NCBI GenBank assembly: GCA_963746955.1
Contig: CAVVDR010000005.1
Coordinates: forward strand, 62,001-126,000
Direction of reading: 5' to 3'
Length of the DNA: 64,000 bases
From: DASQBT01 sp963746955
Lineage (GTDB): Bacteria > Pseudomonadota > Gammaproteobacteria > Burkholderiales > Thiobacillaceae
Numbering within the stretch: position 1 is the first letter of the stretch; each line of letters starts with the position of its first letter. A program made the translations under genes and the position numbers. The notes under the pieces were generated by a model. It was not told where the DNA came from. It saw only the letters and a program-made list of their open reading frames with translations, and searched no databases. This document shows positions 52,302 through 61,102 of this stretch, one piece after another.

Positions 52302-53297
52302 ATGCTCGAAGAAATCCTCGTCAGTGCGCGCAGCAACGCTCACATCGATCCGGTAATGTCGGTGTGGGGCTGGGAGATCTCGGTCTACCTGTTCATGGGT
52401 GGCCTGACCGCTGGCATCATGTTCTTTTCCGCCCTGATGCTGCTGCTGAAGAAGGACGACGAAGCCCCATTCGCGGTCAACGGTCTGGCTCTGCTCGGAC
52501 TGGTGGTGCTGTCCCTGGGCATGACGACGCTGTTTCTCGATCTTGACCACAAGCTGTTTGTCTGGCGCTTCTATACGACCTTCGAGCCGACCTCGCCCAT
52601 GTCCTACGGCGCCTGGATACTGATCCTGTTCTACCCCGTTGCCATCTTGCAGGTGCTGTCGACGCTTAGACGGGGCTATGGCCTGGTGGCCAGCCTGGTG
52701 GATAGCGTCCCGGTCGTCGCGGCGGTACTGGACTGGGCCGAGCGCTACAGACGCGTCATCGCCTGGCTGGCGATCCCGATCGCCGTGGCACTGGGAATCT
52801 ACACCGGCATTCTGCTGAGTGCTTTCAGCGCGCGCCCGTTCTGGAATACCGGCCTGCTGGGACCTTTGTTCCTGATATCCGGGCTGTCGACCGGCGCGGC
52901 ACTGACGGCGCTGATTGCCCGCAGCCACAGTGAAAGGCGGCTGTTCACCTTGATCGATATCGGGCTTATCGCGATTGAACTGCTCATCGTCGCCCTCCTC
53001 CTGGTCAATCTCGCGACCGGCTCCCAGCCTCAGCTGGACGCCGTCGCGAAGTTATTGGGCGGCAGCTATACCCTCGGATTCTGGGGGGTGTTTGTGGCCT
53101 TGGGCCTGTTGCTGCCCTTGGTGCTGGAGTTTTTCGAGATCCGCGGCAGCGCGCGCAGCTTTGCCATGCTGGCACCGGTACTGGTGCTGGTGGGGGGTTA
53201 CGTACTGCGCGTAATTGCGGTCGACCTGGGACAGGAAACCAGCTGGACCCACTACACCTCCGAATTCAACACGCACTTGCTGGACCGCCTGCATTGA
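52302..53297 (+). CDS. psrC: NrfD/PsrC-type membrane quinone-interacting subunit
   Basis: A 331-residue integral membrane protein with eight to nine helices. Typical family segments are WGWEISVYLFMGGLTAGIMFF, FTTLFLDLDHKLF-type TTLFLDLDHKLFVWRF, and SPMSYGAWILILFYP. It exchanges electrons with the quinone pool. It lies 12 bp after psrB. The next gene starts 25 bp after its stop. Confidence 0.92.
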   Translation: MLEEILVSARSNAHIDPVMSVWGWEISVYLFMGGLTAGIMFFSALMLLLKKDDEAPFAVNGLALLGLVVLSLGMTTLFLDLDHKLFVWRFYTTFEPTSPMSYGAWILILFYPVAILQVLSTLRRGYGLVASLVDSVPVVAAVLDWAERYRRVIAWLAIPIAVALGIYTGILLSAFSARPFWNTGLLGPLFLISGLSTGAALTALIARSHSERRLFTLIDIGLIAIELLIVALLLVNLATGSQPQLDAVAKLLGGSYTLGFWGVFVALGLLLPLVLEFFEIRGSARSFAMLAPVLVLVGGYVLRVIAVDLGQETSWTHYTSEFNTHLLDRLH

Positions 53298-53322
53298 GCG
53301 CCCGGCCCCGGAGCTGAAAGCC

Positions 53323-53970
53323 ATGAGCAAATACCTGACGACAGCAATCATGTTGAGCTTGGCGGGCGCATTGTGCGTCACCGGCTGCAGCAAACGGGGG
53401 CCCAAGCCGGCATCGGGCGACCGCAATTTCGATCAGGTTGCCCAGGCGGTGGCGCGTCGCAACGACCGCGTTTCCGCCGACGAGTTGGCAGGATGGATCA
53501 TTCAGGGCAAAAAGGATTTTGTGCTGATCGACGTGCGCTCGCCCACTGACTATGCCAACGGACATATCGACGGCGCGCGCAACCTGCCGGTGCCTGAACT
53601 GATTTCGCCCGAGCAGATGAAGACGCTGCCAAAAGACCGCAGGGTCATCGTTTATTCGCAGGTATCGGAAACCGCGGCCCAGGCAGCAGTGTTGCTGCGC
53701 CTGGCGGGCTATCATGCCGACCTGTTGCTGGGGGGCTACAATTTCTGGACGCAGCATGTTCTGAACCCGAACATCCCGGCCGCTCAGGCAGATGAAGAGA
53801 GCCAGAGTGGCGCCGAACGGCAGGCCATCGCCTGCTACTTCGTCGGCGGCAACAAGCTTGCCCAAGCTGCCCCCCCGCCTCCTCCGCCCCCCAAGCCGGC
53901 CTTTGTGCCGCCAGTCTCCACGCCATCGGCACCTCCTCTCGTCTATCCCGCGCATAACGAAGGCTGCTGA
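53323..53970 (+). CDS. Rhodanese-domain lipoprotein lacking catalytic Cys, with Cys-ended Pro-rich tail
   Basis: A 215-residue lipoprotein (signal MSKYLTTAIMLSLAGALC, lipobox VTGC). The rhodanese domain (~55-150) has FVLIDVRSPTDYANGHIDGARNLP. The active-site loop reads VIVYSQVSETAAQAAV, with Ser where the sulfur-carrying Cys should be. The tail is Pro-rich (about 45 residues, starting with a run of eight Pro) and ends YPAHNEGC-stop. A single other mature Cys lies in IACYFVGG. It is the last gene of the YeeE/YedE-Psr operon. A scaffold or sulfur-carrier role is inferred. Confidence 0.85.
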   Translation: MSKYLTTAIMLSLAGALCVTGCSKRGPKPASGDRNFDQVAQAVARRNDRVSADELAGWIIQGKKDFVLIDVRSPTDYANGHIDGARNLPVPELISPEQMKTLPKDRRVIVYSQVSETAAQAAVLLRLAGYHADLLLGGYNFWTQHVLNPNIPAAQADEESQSGAERQAIACYFVGGNKLAQAAPPPPPPPKPAFVPPVSTPSAPPLVYPAHNEGC

Positions 53971-54005
53971 CGCGATCAGCATGTTACGCCGCCCACCCCA
54001 CCGGG

Positions 54006-55610
54006 TCAGGGCAGCGGCGCAGCCAGTATGCGTTCCATCTCTTGCTCGGAAAAAGGTCGCAGTGTCGCCGAATTGCGGCGCTTGGTTGTTTGATCGACGC
54101 TCGTCCATGCGTCGGCGGGTAGCCCGTCTACAAGCAACGGATTGGAGGGATGGAAGTTAAGCTTGCCGCTCGCTGACCTGTGCAGACTGCCCTCACCCAG
54201 CCCCAGCGCCGTCGACGCCCGGTGGCAAGACGCGCAGCTGCGGCTTGGTCCGGCGGTGTGCGGCTCAATCGCGCGGAACTGCCTGTTGAAAAGCGGCTTG
54301 GGCCATTTCGGATAGACCACGGTCATGATCATGCCAGGCACGACGGGCACGATATGTTTTTGGGCGTTCACACCCAGCGGAGGCAGACTGTTGCGCACCG
54401 CGCTGCGTCGGCTGGTCCAGCTGCCCGGTGTCGTTCGTCCTCCGGCATGATCGTATTGGTACCCAGCCGAATCGTAGCCCATGTGGCAGCCATAACACTG
54501 CGGTGCCCATTGGCTGTGGCAGGCTGAACAACTCAATGACGCGTGCTGCTTCGACAAGGGATGTTTGCTGTCCTGGTACGGCGGAATGCGCAAGACACCC
54601 AGCCCATTCTTGAGATGCAGCCAACCCGCATCGCCGTGCAGCTCGATGTTCCACAAGGGCGTGCCCTTTGCAGTCACTGGGAAACGCGTGGCCGAATCGC
54701 TGCGAAAGGGAATGCGTGATAGCAGATTGCGATACCCGTTCGGCCACTGCGCGCGGGCGATGGTGCGCGTGATGTTGTGGCAGTCGGCACAGGCGACATC
54801 CACCGCCTTCGCGTCCCATGCAGCCGAATGATCCGCGCCCACCCCCATCAGGTCTGTCTCGGTGTGGCAATCGATACAGCCCATGCCGGCCGCATGATGC
54901 ACGTCGGCTGGAAGGAATTCCACCCGGCGGCCATCCTCCAGTTGACTTGTTCCTGCCGCGGCACGATCGGTTTCCGCCAGCCCGGCATAATTCAGTGAAA
55001 TGCGGCCTGAGCGGGAGTGGCAGCCGAAACAGCGTGCGTCCTTCACCCGCGCAGTCAATGCGGGATGTGCCTGCGACGATTGCTCGTTGATATGGCAGGC
55101 CAGACAGCCGCCGCCACGGTCGCGCGTGGCGTTCAGGCGATGGAAGGTCTTCTTCTGGCCCAGATGGCAACTGGCGCACTGTTTTCTCAGCAGGCTGTCG
55201 GCCGGCGAGTGAGTGAGATGCGTCAAGTCGTTGTGCCCTGGACGGTCAATACGCTCGCCGAAGGCTTCCCGCGTGGTGGCCACCATCCCCGCGCCGGTGT
55301 GCATGAGACTATGCGTGACACCATTCACCTTGTCGGCATGGCAGCCGCCGCACACTTGCGCCGCGCTGTCCATGTCTCCCGGAAAGGCAATCATGCCATG
55401 GTGGGCATCGGCTTTTGTTACGGCGGTCGGGTCCCCAGCGTGGCAAAGTGCACAGACATGGGCGAAACTAACATGCGAGGCTGAGAAACCCTTTTCCTGG
55501 GCGATATGGCAGCGTACACAGGCCGTATACTTCTGGGCAGCAGTGGCCGCCCATGGAAGAAGAGAGAGCAGCATCAGAATCAAGCTGTAAAGGGCTTTTC
55601 CGGCATCCAT
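54006..55610 (-). CDS. Eleven-haem periplasmic cytochrome c
   Basis: A 534-residue secreted protein (signal DAGKALYSLILMLLSLLPWAATA) with eleven CxxCH sites: CVRCH, CALCH, CGGCH, CASCH, CLACH, CFGCH, CIDCH, CADCH, CSACH, CYGCH, CASCH. ATG 55608-55610 is preferred; an ATG at 55652 is upstream. The C-terminal ~130 residues carry only the last haem and many Pro/Gly. It resembles multihaem electron carriers and octahaem-type reductases in layout but I cannot name the family. It is convergent with the sulfur operon, 36 bp from its end, so it has its own promoter. Confidence 0.88.
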   Translation of the reverse strand: MDAGKALYSLILMLLSLLPWAATAAQKYTACVRCHIAQEKGFSASHVSFAHVCALCHAGDPTAVTKADAHHGMIAFPGDMDSAAQVCGGCHADKVNGVTHSLMHTGAGMVATTREAFGERIDRPGHNDLTHLTHSPADSLLRKQCASCHLGQKKTFHRLNATRDRGGGCLACHINEQSSQAHPALTARVKDARCFGCHSRSGRISLNYAGLAETDRAAAGTSQLEDGRRVEFLPADVHHAAGMGCIDCHTETDLMGVGADHSAAWDAKAVDVACADCHNITRTIARAQWPNGYRNLLSRIPFRSDSATRFPVTAKGTPLWNIELHGDAGWLHLKNGLGVLRIPPYQDSKHPLSKQHASLSCSACHSQWAPQCYGCHMGYDSAGYQYDHAGGRTTPGSWTSRRSAVRNSLPPLGVNAQKHIVPVVPGMIMTVVYPKWPKPLFNRQFRAIEPHTAGPSRSCASCHRASTALGLGEGSLHRSASGKLNFHPSNPLLVDGLPADAWTSVDQTTKRRNSATLRPFSEQEMERILAAPLP

Positions 55611-55959
55611 CTCGTGTAGGGTATATGTAGTTCGGGTGCACAATCTGAACACGGACTTTCATTGTCGACCCTCACAGCAGAATCGAAGCCTGCTTGCGCC
55701 ACTTGCCCAAACGGGAAGGTGAGAGAGGCGCGGATAAGATGGGGTTGACCACACTGCCACCTAAGGAAGCTGCCCGTTATGGTAATCCGCTAGCGCGCCG
55801 CAGGGGGATCACAGTAGAATATCAACGCGCATCTCCGGAGAATTCTTTGCAGCACCGGGGACATTGCTGCTTATGACCGGAACCGCCGCCGCTCCGGTCA
55901 TGTTTCACAGGCGGGGAGTGGCTTTCGCCGTGTTTCAACCCACGTTATGAGGAATCATT
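55611..55959. other. Intergenic region between multihaem cytochrome and rubrerythrin genes
   Basis: About 350 bp with no supported gene. It holds the divergent promoters of both genes. A G/C-rich dyad GGAACCGCCGCCGCTCCGG lies at about 55880. AGGAAT precedes the rubrerythrin ATG. Confidence 0.45.
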
Positions 55960-56523
55960 ATGCAGACCACCGAAATTACCGAGGATATGATATTCGAATG
56001 CTTCGCCGCCGCAAAGCAGTCTGGAGACTGTGGCAAGACTGCCGCGTCCTTCGTGGACGTGGAGGAATACGAGAACCAAATTATGTATCCTGAATTTGCG
56101 CGCTGGGCAGACAAGGCGGGCTATCCCGACCTCGCCCGATTGTTCCGTCGTGTCGCCGGCGAAGAAAAGCTGCACGCAGTATGGTTGCGCGAGCTTTATG
56201 ATGACCTCGGTGTGCCGGCCCGTGGCGAGGATACGCAGCGCGCCATTGACGCGCTCAACACCATTCAGGCCAACTGCGACTCCCTCATTGCCATGAATCC
56301 TGCCGGCGTGGTTGAAAAGGCGCTTCACGTGGCTGTTCGTGTCGAGGAACGCGAAGCGCTCGGCATCTATCCTCGTTTCCGTGACCAGGCCATGGCCGAA
56401 GGCAAGGAGGCGGCGGCGAAGGTTTACCAGCGCGTGATCGACTCCGAAACGCAGCACGCGGAGTGGTTCAAGGGCGCACTGGCCGCCTTTCCGCGCGCTA
56501 CCGGCGCCTCAATGGCGGCATGA
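55960..56523 (+). CDS. Rubrerythrin-family diiron protein
   Basis: A 187-residue four-helix ferritin-like protein. The diiron ligands fit DVEEYENQIMYPEF, AGEEKLHAVWL, VRVEEREALGIYPRF and SETQHAEWF (two ExxH motifs). It lacks the C-terminal rubredoxin domain of classical rubrerythrin. The family detoxifies peroxide with reduced electron carriers. The stop overlaps the ubiA-like ATG (ATGA). Confidence 0.88.
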   Translation: MQTTEITEDMIFECFAAAKQSGDCGKTAASFVDVEEYENQIMYPEFARWADKAGYPDLARLFRRVAGEEKLHAVWLRELYDDLGVPARGEDTQRAIDALNTIQANCDSLIAMNPAGVVEKALHVAVRVEEREALGIYPRFRDQAMAEGKEAAAKVYQRVIDSETQHAEWFKGALAAFPRATGASMAA

Positions 56524-57401
56524 GCGCTGCTTTGGGTGCCCTTGGGGCGCCCAAAGCAGGATGGTGGCGGGCGCTCAACCCCGCCATCTATCTCGTCTCC
56601 ATTTTGCCCGGAGTCGCGGTATGGAGGCTTGCCGGCACCACGGACGGTACGCACTATGCCCTGCTTGCAGCCACTGTCGCGGTCGTGTTGCTACAGCATT
56701 CCATCAATGTGTTAAACGACGTAAGCGACTGGCGCCTGGGAGCCGATGCCGAGAAGTGGGATTCCTGGGTGCGAGCCCACGGTGAGAACCTGACGCTCGC
56801 CAGTCTCCATGGCTGGCTGAGTTTCCTTGCCGGCGGACTGTTGGGGCTGGGCGTGCTCTACCTGTCAGCGCGCCTCTGGATCCTGGCCATCGCGCTGCCC
56901 ATGGTGGGCCTCGGCTATTGGTACAACTCCGGCAAGAAACCGCTGTCCTACACCCGCATGGGCGAATGGGTCACGGGACTTTGCTATGGCCCAGGCGTGG
57001 TCGGCTGCCTGTGGCTGCTCAGCGGGACGCCGATTGATGGCCGCTGTGTGCTGGCCATGGCCGCTTTTGCCGCCCTTGCCGTGGCCCTGCTGTTCTCCCA
57101 CCAGCCGCCGCAGATCGAATCCGACCGGCAAGCCGGCAAACACTCTTTTGCGGTCCGCTTCGGTGCCCGGCAGACCTATCGTGCTTCGCGCCTGTTGTTC
57201 ATGATTTTCCTCCTCACCTATGGCTTGAGCCTAGGAGCCCGCCTGGATTCAGTTGTCCTGATCGTTACTTACTGCGTCGCTGCGGGGATTGCTGTGGTTG
57301 CCACGCTGCGTAAGAATCCAAATCCAAAACTAATCCTGCTGCTCGCCACGGCAGTGGTGACATTGACGGTAATCGTAGGCCCGGCAGCAGCGCTCGCCTG
57401 A
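56520..57401 (+). CDS. UbiA/MenA-family prenyltransferase
   Basis: A 293-residue membrane prenyltransferase with about eight helices. The first Asp-rich motif is NVLNDVSDWRLGAD; the second is the IESDRQAGKHSFAVRFG segment. MenA-like enzymes attach a polyprenyl chain to an aromatic quinone precursor. No other quinone-biosynthesis genes are adjacent, so the acceptor is unknown. ATG 56520 overlaps the rubrerythrin stop. Confidence 0.85.
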   Translation: MSAALGALGAPKAGWWRALNPAIYLVSILPGVAVWRLAGTTDGTHYALLAATVAVVLLQHSINVLNDVSDWRLGADAEKWDSWVRAHGENLTLASLHGWLSFLAGGLLGLGVLYLSARLWILAIALPMVGLGYWYNSGKKPLSYTRMGEWVTGLCYGPGVVGCLWLLSGTPIDGRCVLAMAAFAALAVALLFSHQPPQIESDRQAGKHSFAVRFGARQTYRASRLLFMIFLLTYGLSLGARLDSVVLIVTYCVAAGIAVVATLRKNPNPKLILLLATAVVTLTVIVGPAAALA

Positions 57402-57627
57402 CACTGCTTTGAAGTGCCCATACTTCCTGAAGCGTGGCAAAATTGCCGCCATCGTCAATCGATTGCTTGGCATATGCTCAAAGAGGCGAACGGGCGGGAA
57501 AGAAGTTGGGATTCAATTTCCGATGGCAACAGGGCGATGCCAGGCCCGCCTGCCGCGCTTGCCTTCCGCATCGGGCAACACCCACTGATATCAGTCCCAG
57601 GCGTGCAATTCCTTCATTGATACGCTG

Positions 57628-59556
57628 ATGTTTCGCGCCCAACCCCTTTACCACATGACCCTATGGTGCCTGGCCAGCGAAGTCCAGGACGTCGCGCTCC
57701 TGCTGGCCCGCGAAGGCGTGTATTGCCCGGCGTCGGACCCGAGTGCCGGGCCGCCCGGCGCGAAGTGGGAGGAATACCGTGACACCTATGCGGAAGCCCG
57801 CACCCGTTTGGACAAGATTCTGCACATCTGCGACATGCGCGCCCCCCCGCCCATTCCTGCCGATGCCCTGGCACCCTCGCTGCAGGAAATGCACCTCATA
57901 AACAGTGAGCTCAAGGAAGTGTGGCGGGTCTGCGCCGAAAGCCAGATGCTGGAAGACGAAGTGGAACGGGAGCGGCGCGAGCTCGCATCGCTGGAAGAAA
58001 CCTATGCCCGGTTGCGCGGCCTGCACCAGGACATAACCACCTTGTTGAAGCCCGAGGCGATGATCAGAGCACGCATCGGCCAGGTTCCGAATTCCAATGT
58101 CCGGCGCCTGCAGGAAGCCCTGGGCCTGGCGGGATATCTTCTGTTGCCATTTGACCAGATCGGGGCCCAGACTTTTGCCCTGATTGCCGGCCCGCGCAAT
58201 AAGGGTGAACTGGGGGATCTGCTTGCGCAGGCCGGGTGGCGTAACTTGCCCATCCCGCCCGAATTGCAGACCCGGCCGGAAAACGCGGAAGCCTATTTGC
58301 AGGCACAGAAGCAACGGCTGAAGGAAAAATTAAATGTTCAGCGCGAGCTGAGAAAGCACAGCCTGGACCATTACCGCGACCAGATCCGGCAAGCCTGGAT
58401 GTGCCTGACCCTGGCCCAGCCACTGGCCGAATCCGCCCTCGGCGCGCTCAAGGATAGGGGTGCGCTAATGGTATTGAGCGGCTGGCTTCCGCGCAGTGCC
58501 CTGCCTGCGCTTGGGACGGCCCTGGATCACCACTTTCCCCAGCGCCATGTTCTGAGCGTCCGCGAGCCTGGACTGCGGGAAGCTGCGCCCATACCCTCCC
58601 TGCTGAACTATCCGGTCTGGCTCAAACCCTATATCCCTTTGGTGCGCAGTTATGGCGTACCGCGCTATGGCGAATTTGACCCGGCCCTGCTGTTTGCCAT
58701 TTCCTATGTGCTGCTGTTTGGCGCCATGTTCGGCGACGTGGGCCACGGTGCTGCCTTGATGGGGCTTGCCCTTATTCTCCGCGGCAAGCTCGCCTGGCTG
58801 CGCGCCGTTGGCCTGCTGGCGGGCGCCTCGGCCTGTGTATTCGGCGTGCTGTATGGCAGCGTCTTCGGCTTTGAGAACCTGATCGAGCCGCTCTGGATGT
58901 CGCCCATGCATGATGCCGGCCGCATGCTTGAACTCGCCATCTTGAGCGGCGTCGGGTTCATCACCGCCACCTTCCTGATCAATATTTATAACCGTCTGGT
59001 GCGTGGCCAGTTGACGCACGCGCTGTTTGACGGCCATGCGCTGGCAGGTCTGCTGTTTTACGCCGGGGCCGTGCTGGGACTGGGCAATCTGATCCATGGA
59101 CAGAAATTCGGCGTCTTCAGTGCCGCTGCCAGCTTAAGCGGACTGGCCCTCATTGCCCTGCGCCACTGGAGTACCAGCCGGGCTGCAGTGGCGGAACGGT
59201 TGCTGGTGACGCTAATCGAGACCCTGGAAACCGCCACCAACCTATTTGCCAATACCTTGTCCTTCCTGCGCGTGGCTGCGTTCAGCCTCAACCATGTGGC
59301 GCTTGCGCTGGCCGTATTCACCTTGGCCAACAGTCTGGGCGCGGCAGGCCACGCAGTCACGGTGGTCATCGGCAATGTGGTTATCATTGCGCTGGAGGGC
59401 GGCATCGTGGCCATTCAAGCCCTGCGGCTGATGTATTACGAAGGCTTTTCCCGCTTCTTCAGCGGTGACGGGGTCGAATTCAAACCCCTGGCGTTTGGGA
59501 CAGGTGTTCACGCTCTCGCTGGTCGCAAAGGGCGGTTCGCATTCAAGTCGGGTTAA
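57628..59556 (+). CDS. A/V-type ATPase subunit I
   Basis: A 642-residue subunit I (a-type), the membrane stator that forms the ion path. The N-terminal ~310 residues are soluble with coiled-coil (DEVERERRELASLEETYARLRG). The C-terminal half has about seven helices (YVLLFGAMFGDVGHGAALMGL, ALEGGIVAIQALRLMYYEGFSRFF). FGDVGHGA and LRLMYYEGFSRFF are hallmark segments. It begins the second block of ATPase genes, 226 bp after the ubiA-like gene, with subunit K next. Confidence 0.93.
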   Translation: MFRAQPLYHMTLWCLASEVQDVALLLAREGVYCPASDPSAGPPGAKWEEYRDTYAEARTRLDKILHICDMRAPPPIPADALAPSLQEMHLINSELKEVWRVCAESQMLEDEVERERRELASLEETYARLRGLHQDITTLLKPEAMIRARIGQVPNSNVRRLQEALGLAGYLLLPFDQIGAQTFALIAGPRNKGELGDLLAQAGWRNLPIPPELQTRPENAEAYLQAQKQRLKEKLNVQRELRKHSLDHYRDQIRQAWMCLTLAQPLAESALGALKDRGALMVLSGWLPRSALPALGTALDHHFPQRHVLSVREPGLREAAPIPSLLNYPVWLKPYIPLVRSYGVPRYGEFDPALLFAISYVLLFGAMFGDVGHGAALMGLALILRGKLAWLRAVGLLAGASACVFGVLYGSVFGFENLIEPLWMSPMHDAGRMLELAILSGVGFITATFLINIYNRLVRGQLTHALFDGHALAGLLFYAGAVLGLGNLIHGQKFGVFSAAASLSGLALIALRHWSTSRAAVAERLLVTLIETLETATNLFANTLSFLRVAAFSLNHVALALAVFTLANSLGAAGHAVTVVIGNVVIIALEGGIVAIQALRLMYYEGFSRFFSGDGVEFKPLAFGTGVHALAGRKGRFAFKSG

Positions 59557-59578
59557 TGAAAGAACAAGGAGAATTTCC

Positions 59579-60022
59579 ATGCTGTGGCTGATCGGATTGA
59601 TGGGGTTTTGCGTGGCTGGACTCATATTCACCGGCATCGTGCTGGAATTCGTTCCCCGGCCACTGCCGTCCGGCGCTCCTCGCTGGATGAAGCGCGGCAT
59701 GCTGGCTAATGTGTTGATTTACGCCGTGGCTTTGGCCGGGGTTCTGTTGATTGGCACGAATGACGTGCTGGCCGCTGAACCGGTTGTTCCGCTACGGGAC
59801 ATTTCTCTTGGCATGGGCCTCGCCCTGCTGGGCATAGGCCTGCCCACCGGCCTTGCGGCCATTGGCGCAGCCATCGCCCTGGGCCCGATCGGCTCTGCCG
59901 CGCTGGCCGTGCTGGCGGAAAAACCCGAACTCTTTGGCCGCACACTCATCTACCTTGGCCTGGCGGAAGGGATTGCAATCTATGGCCTGGTCATGTCCAT
60001 CCTCCTGCTGGGCAAGCTCTAG
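59579..60022 (+). CDS. A/V-type ATPase proteolipid subunit K
   Basis: A 147-residue rotor-ring subunit starting at ATG 59579 with AAGGAG upstream. The C-terminal half is the normal hairpin (MGLALLGIGLPTGLAAIGAA, then LIYLGLAEGIAIYGLVMSIL); the ion-binding Glu is in GLAEGIAIYGL. The N-terminal half adds two helices (LWLIGLMGFCVAGLIFTGIV; MLANVLIYAVALAGVLLIG) without an acidic ion-site residue in the second. This four-helix form with one Glu is reminiscent of V-ATPase c subunits. It lies between subunits I and F. Confidence 0.9.
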   Translation: MLWLIGLMGFCVAGLIFTGIVLEFVPRPLPSGAPRWMKRGMLANVLIYAVALAGVLLIGTNDVLAAEPVVPLRDISLGMGLALLGIGLPTGLAAIGAAIALGPIGSAALAVLAEKPELFGRTLIYLGLAEGIAIYGLVMSILLLGKL

Positions 60023-60023
60023 A

Positions 60024-60440
60024 ATGACGGCTGATCAAGTTCTTTCTGAGCCCAGGCTAGCCTCTGGTCCTTCTGGTTCCGCCCGACTTGTGGTGTTGGG
60101 CAGTGCGGGGCTGACCGAAGGATTCAGCCTCATTGGCGCGGAAGTCTATCCCCAGGCGGACCATGCAAAAGTTGAACAGGTGCTGGAAAGTCTGGTGAAA
60201 CAAGGTGCCGAAGCACTTGTGCTACTGGAAACCAGTCTGGCCCACGGCACTGGACCCTGGCTCAATCGCCTGCGCAACGAAGGCGGTCGCATTCTGATTA
60301 CCGAACTGCCTGCCTTGAGCGCGCCGCAGGATTACACCCCAGCTGTGGATGAAATCGTGCGAAACGTGTTGGGGACCGAAGCCATGAAGGAGTTTGCGGG
60401 CATGCAAGACTGGTCCGGCTCCACCATGGACAGAGAATGA
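60024..60440 (+). CDS. A/V-type ATPase subunit F
   Basis: A 138-residue central-stalk subunit. The F-family Rossmann-like pattern is visible (RLVVLGSAGLTEGFSLIGAE, ALVLLETSLAHG, RILITELPALS). GRILITELP and DEIVRNVLG are typical. The ATG follows the subunit K stop by 1 bp. Its stop overlaps the subunit E ATG by 4 bp. Confidence 0.85.
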   Translation: MTADQVLSEPRLASGPSGSARLVVLGSAGLTEGFSLIGAEVYPQADHAKVEQVLESLVKQGAEALVLLETSLAHGTGPWLNRLRNEGGRILITELPALSAPQDYTPAVDEIVRNVLGTEAMKEFAGMQDWSGSTMDRE

Positions 60441-61093
60441 GCGTGGAAAGTGGATCACAGGTTGATCAACTGGAACAGGCGCTGTTGAGCCAGGCTCAGT
60501 CCCTGGCGCGGGAAGAGCTGCGCAATGCGGCAGTGGCCTGCAGCCGCATCCGCAACGAGGCGGCTGCCCGGCTAAAACTGTTGGAAGAACGGGAAACCCT
60601 GGCAGCCAAATCGGATGCGGAGCGGCTCGTCCGCCGCCAGACCCAGGCCGAGGAAACCCGCTTGTCCGGCGAACTGGACCGGCTGCGCTGGACCCTGTCC
60701 GAGACCGTACTCAGCCAGGTCAAGGAAGCCCTGGGCGCCTTGACCCAGGACCCCGAACATTATTTTCCGGTGCTGTCCGGATTTCTGGCCGAAGCTGCGC
60801 GCGAACTTCCGCCCGGCCCCCTGGTAGCGGAAGTCAACGGCGCCGACCTTGATCGGCTGCGTCCGCTGTGGCCGGAATGGTTACATCAGACAGCTCCGGA
60901 CCGCCAGGTGGAACTGGCCGCTCATGGTCTGCCCAGTTTGGGCGGCATACGCATCCGCACTGCCAACAATCGGGCTCGGCTGGATCAAACGTTTGAAGCT
61001 CGCCTCAACCGACTGGCGGAAGACCTGGCCCGCAGCGCCATGGAAAAGCTGTTCGCCGGCAAGCCGAATCTGGACCAACTGATTCAACTCTAG
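60437..61093 (+). CDS. A/V-type ATPase subunit E
   Basis: A 218-residue peripheral-stalk subunit. The N-terminal half is a long charged helix (EEVRNAAVACSR-like REELRNAAVACSRIRNEAAA). The C-terminal globular part has GLPSLGGIRIRTANNRARLDQTFEARLNRL, in part, the usual E-subunit beta region. Overlaps subunit F by 4 bp. Subunit A starts 9 bp later. Confidence 0.88.
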   Translation: MSVESGSQVDQLEQALLSQAQSLAREELRNAAVACSRIRNEAAARLKLLEERETLAAKSDAERLVRRQTQAEETRLSGELDRLRWTLSETVLSQVKEALGALTQDPEHYFPVLSGFLAEAARELPPGPLVAEVNGADLDRLRPLWPEWLHQTAPDRQVELAAHGLPSLGGIRIRTANNRARLDQTFEARLNRLAEDLARSAMEKLFAGKPNLDQLIQL

Positions 61094-61102
61094 ACTGGAA
61101 CC

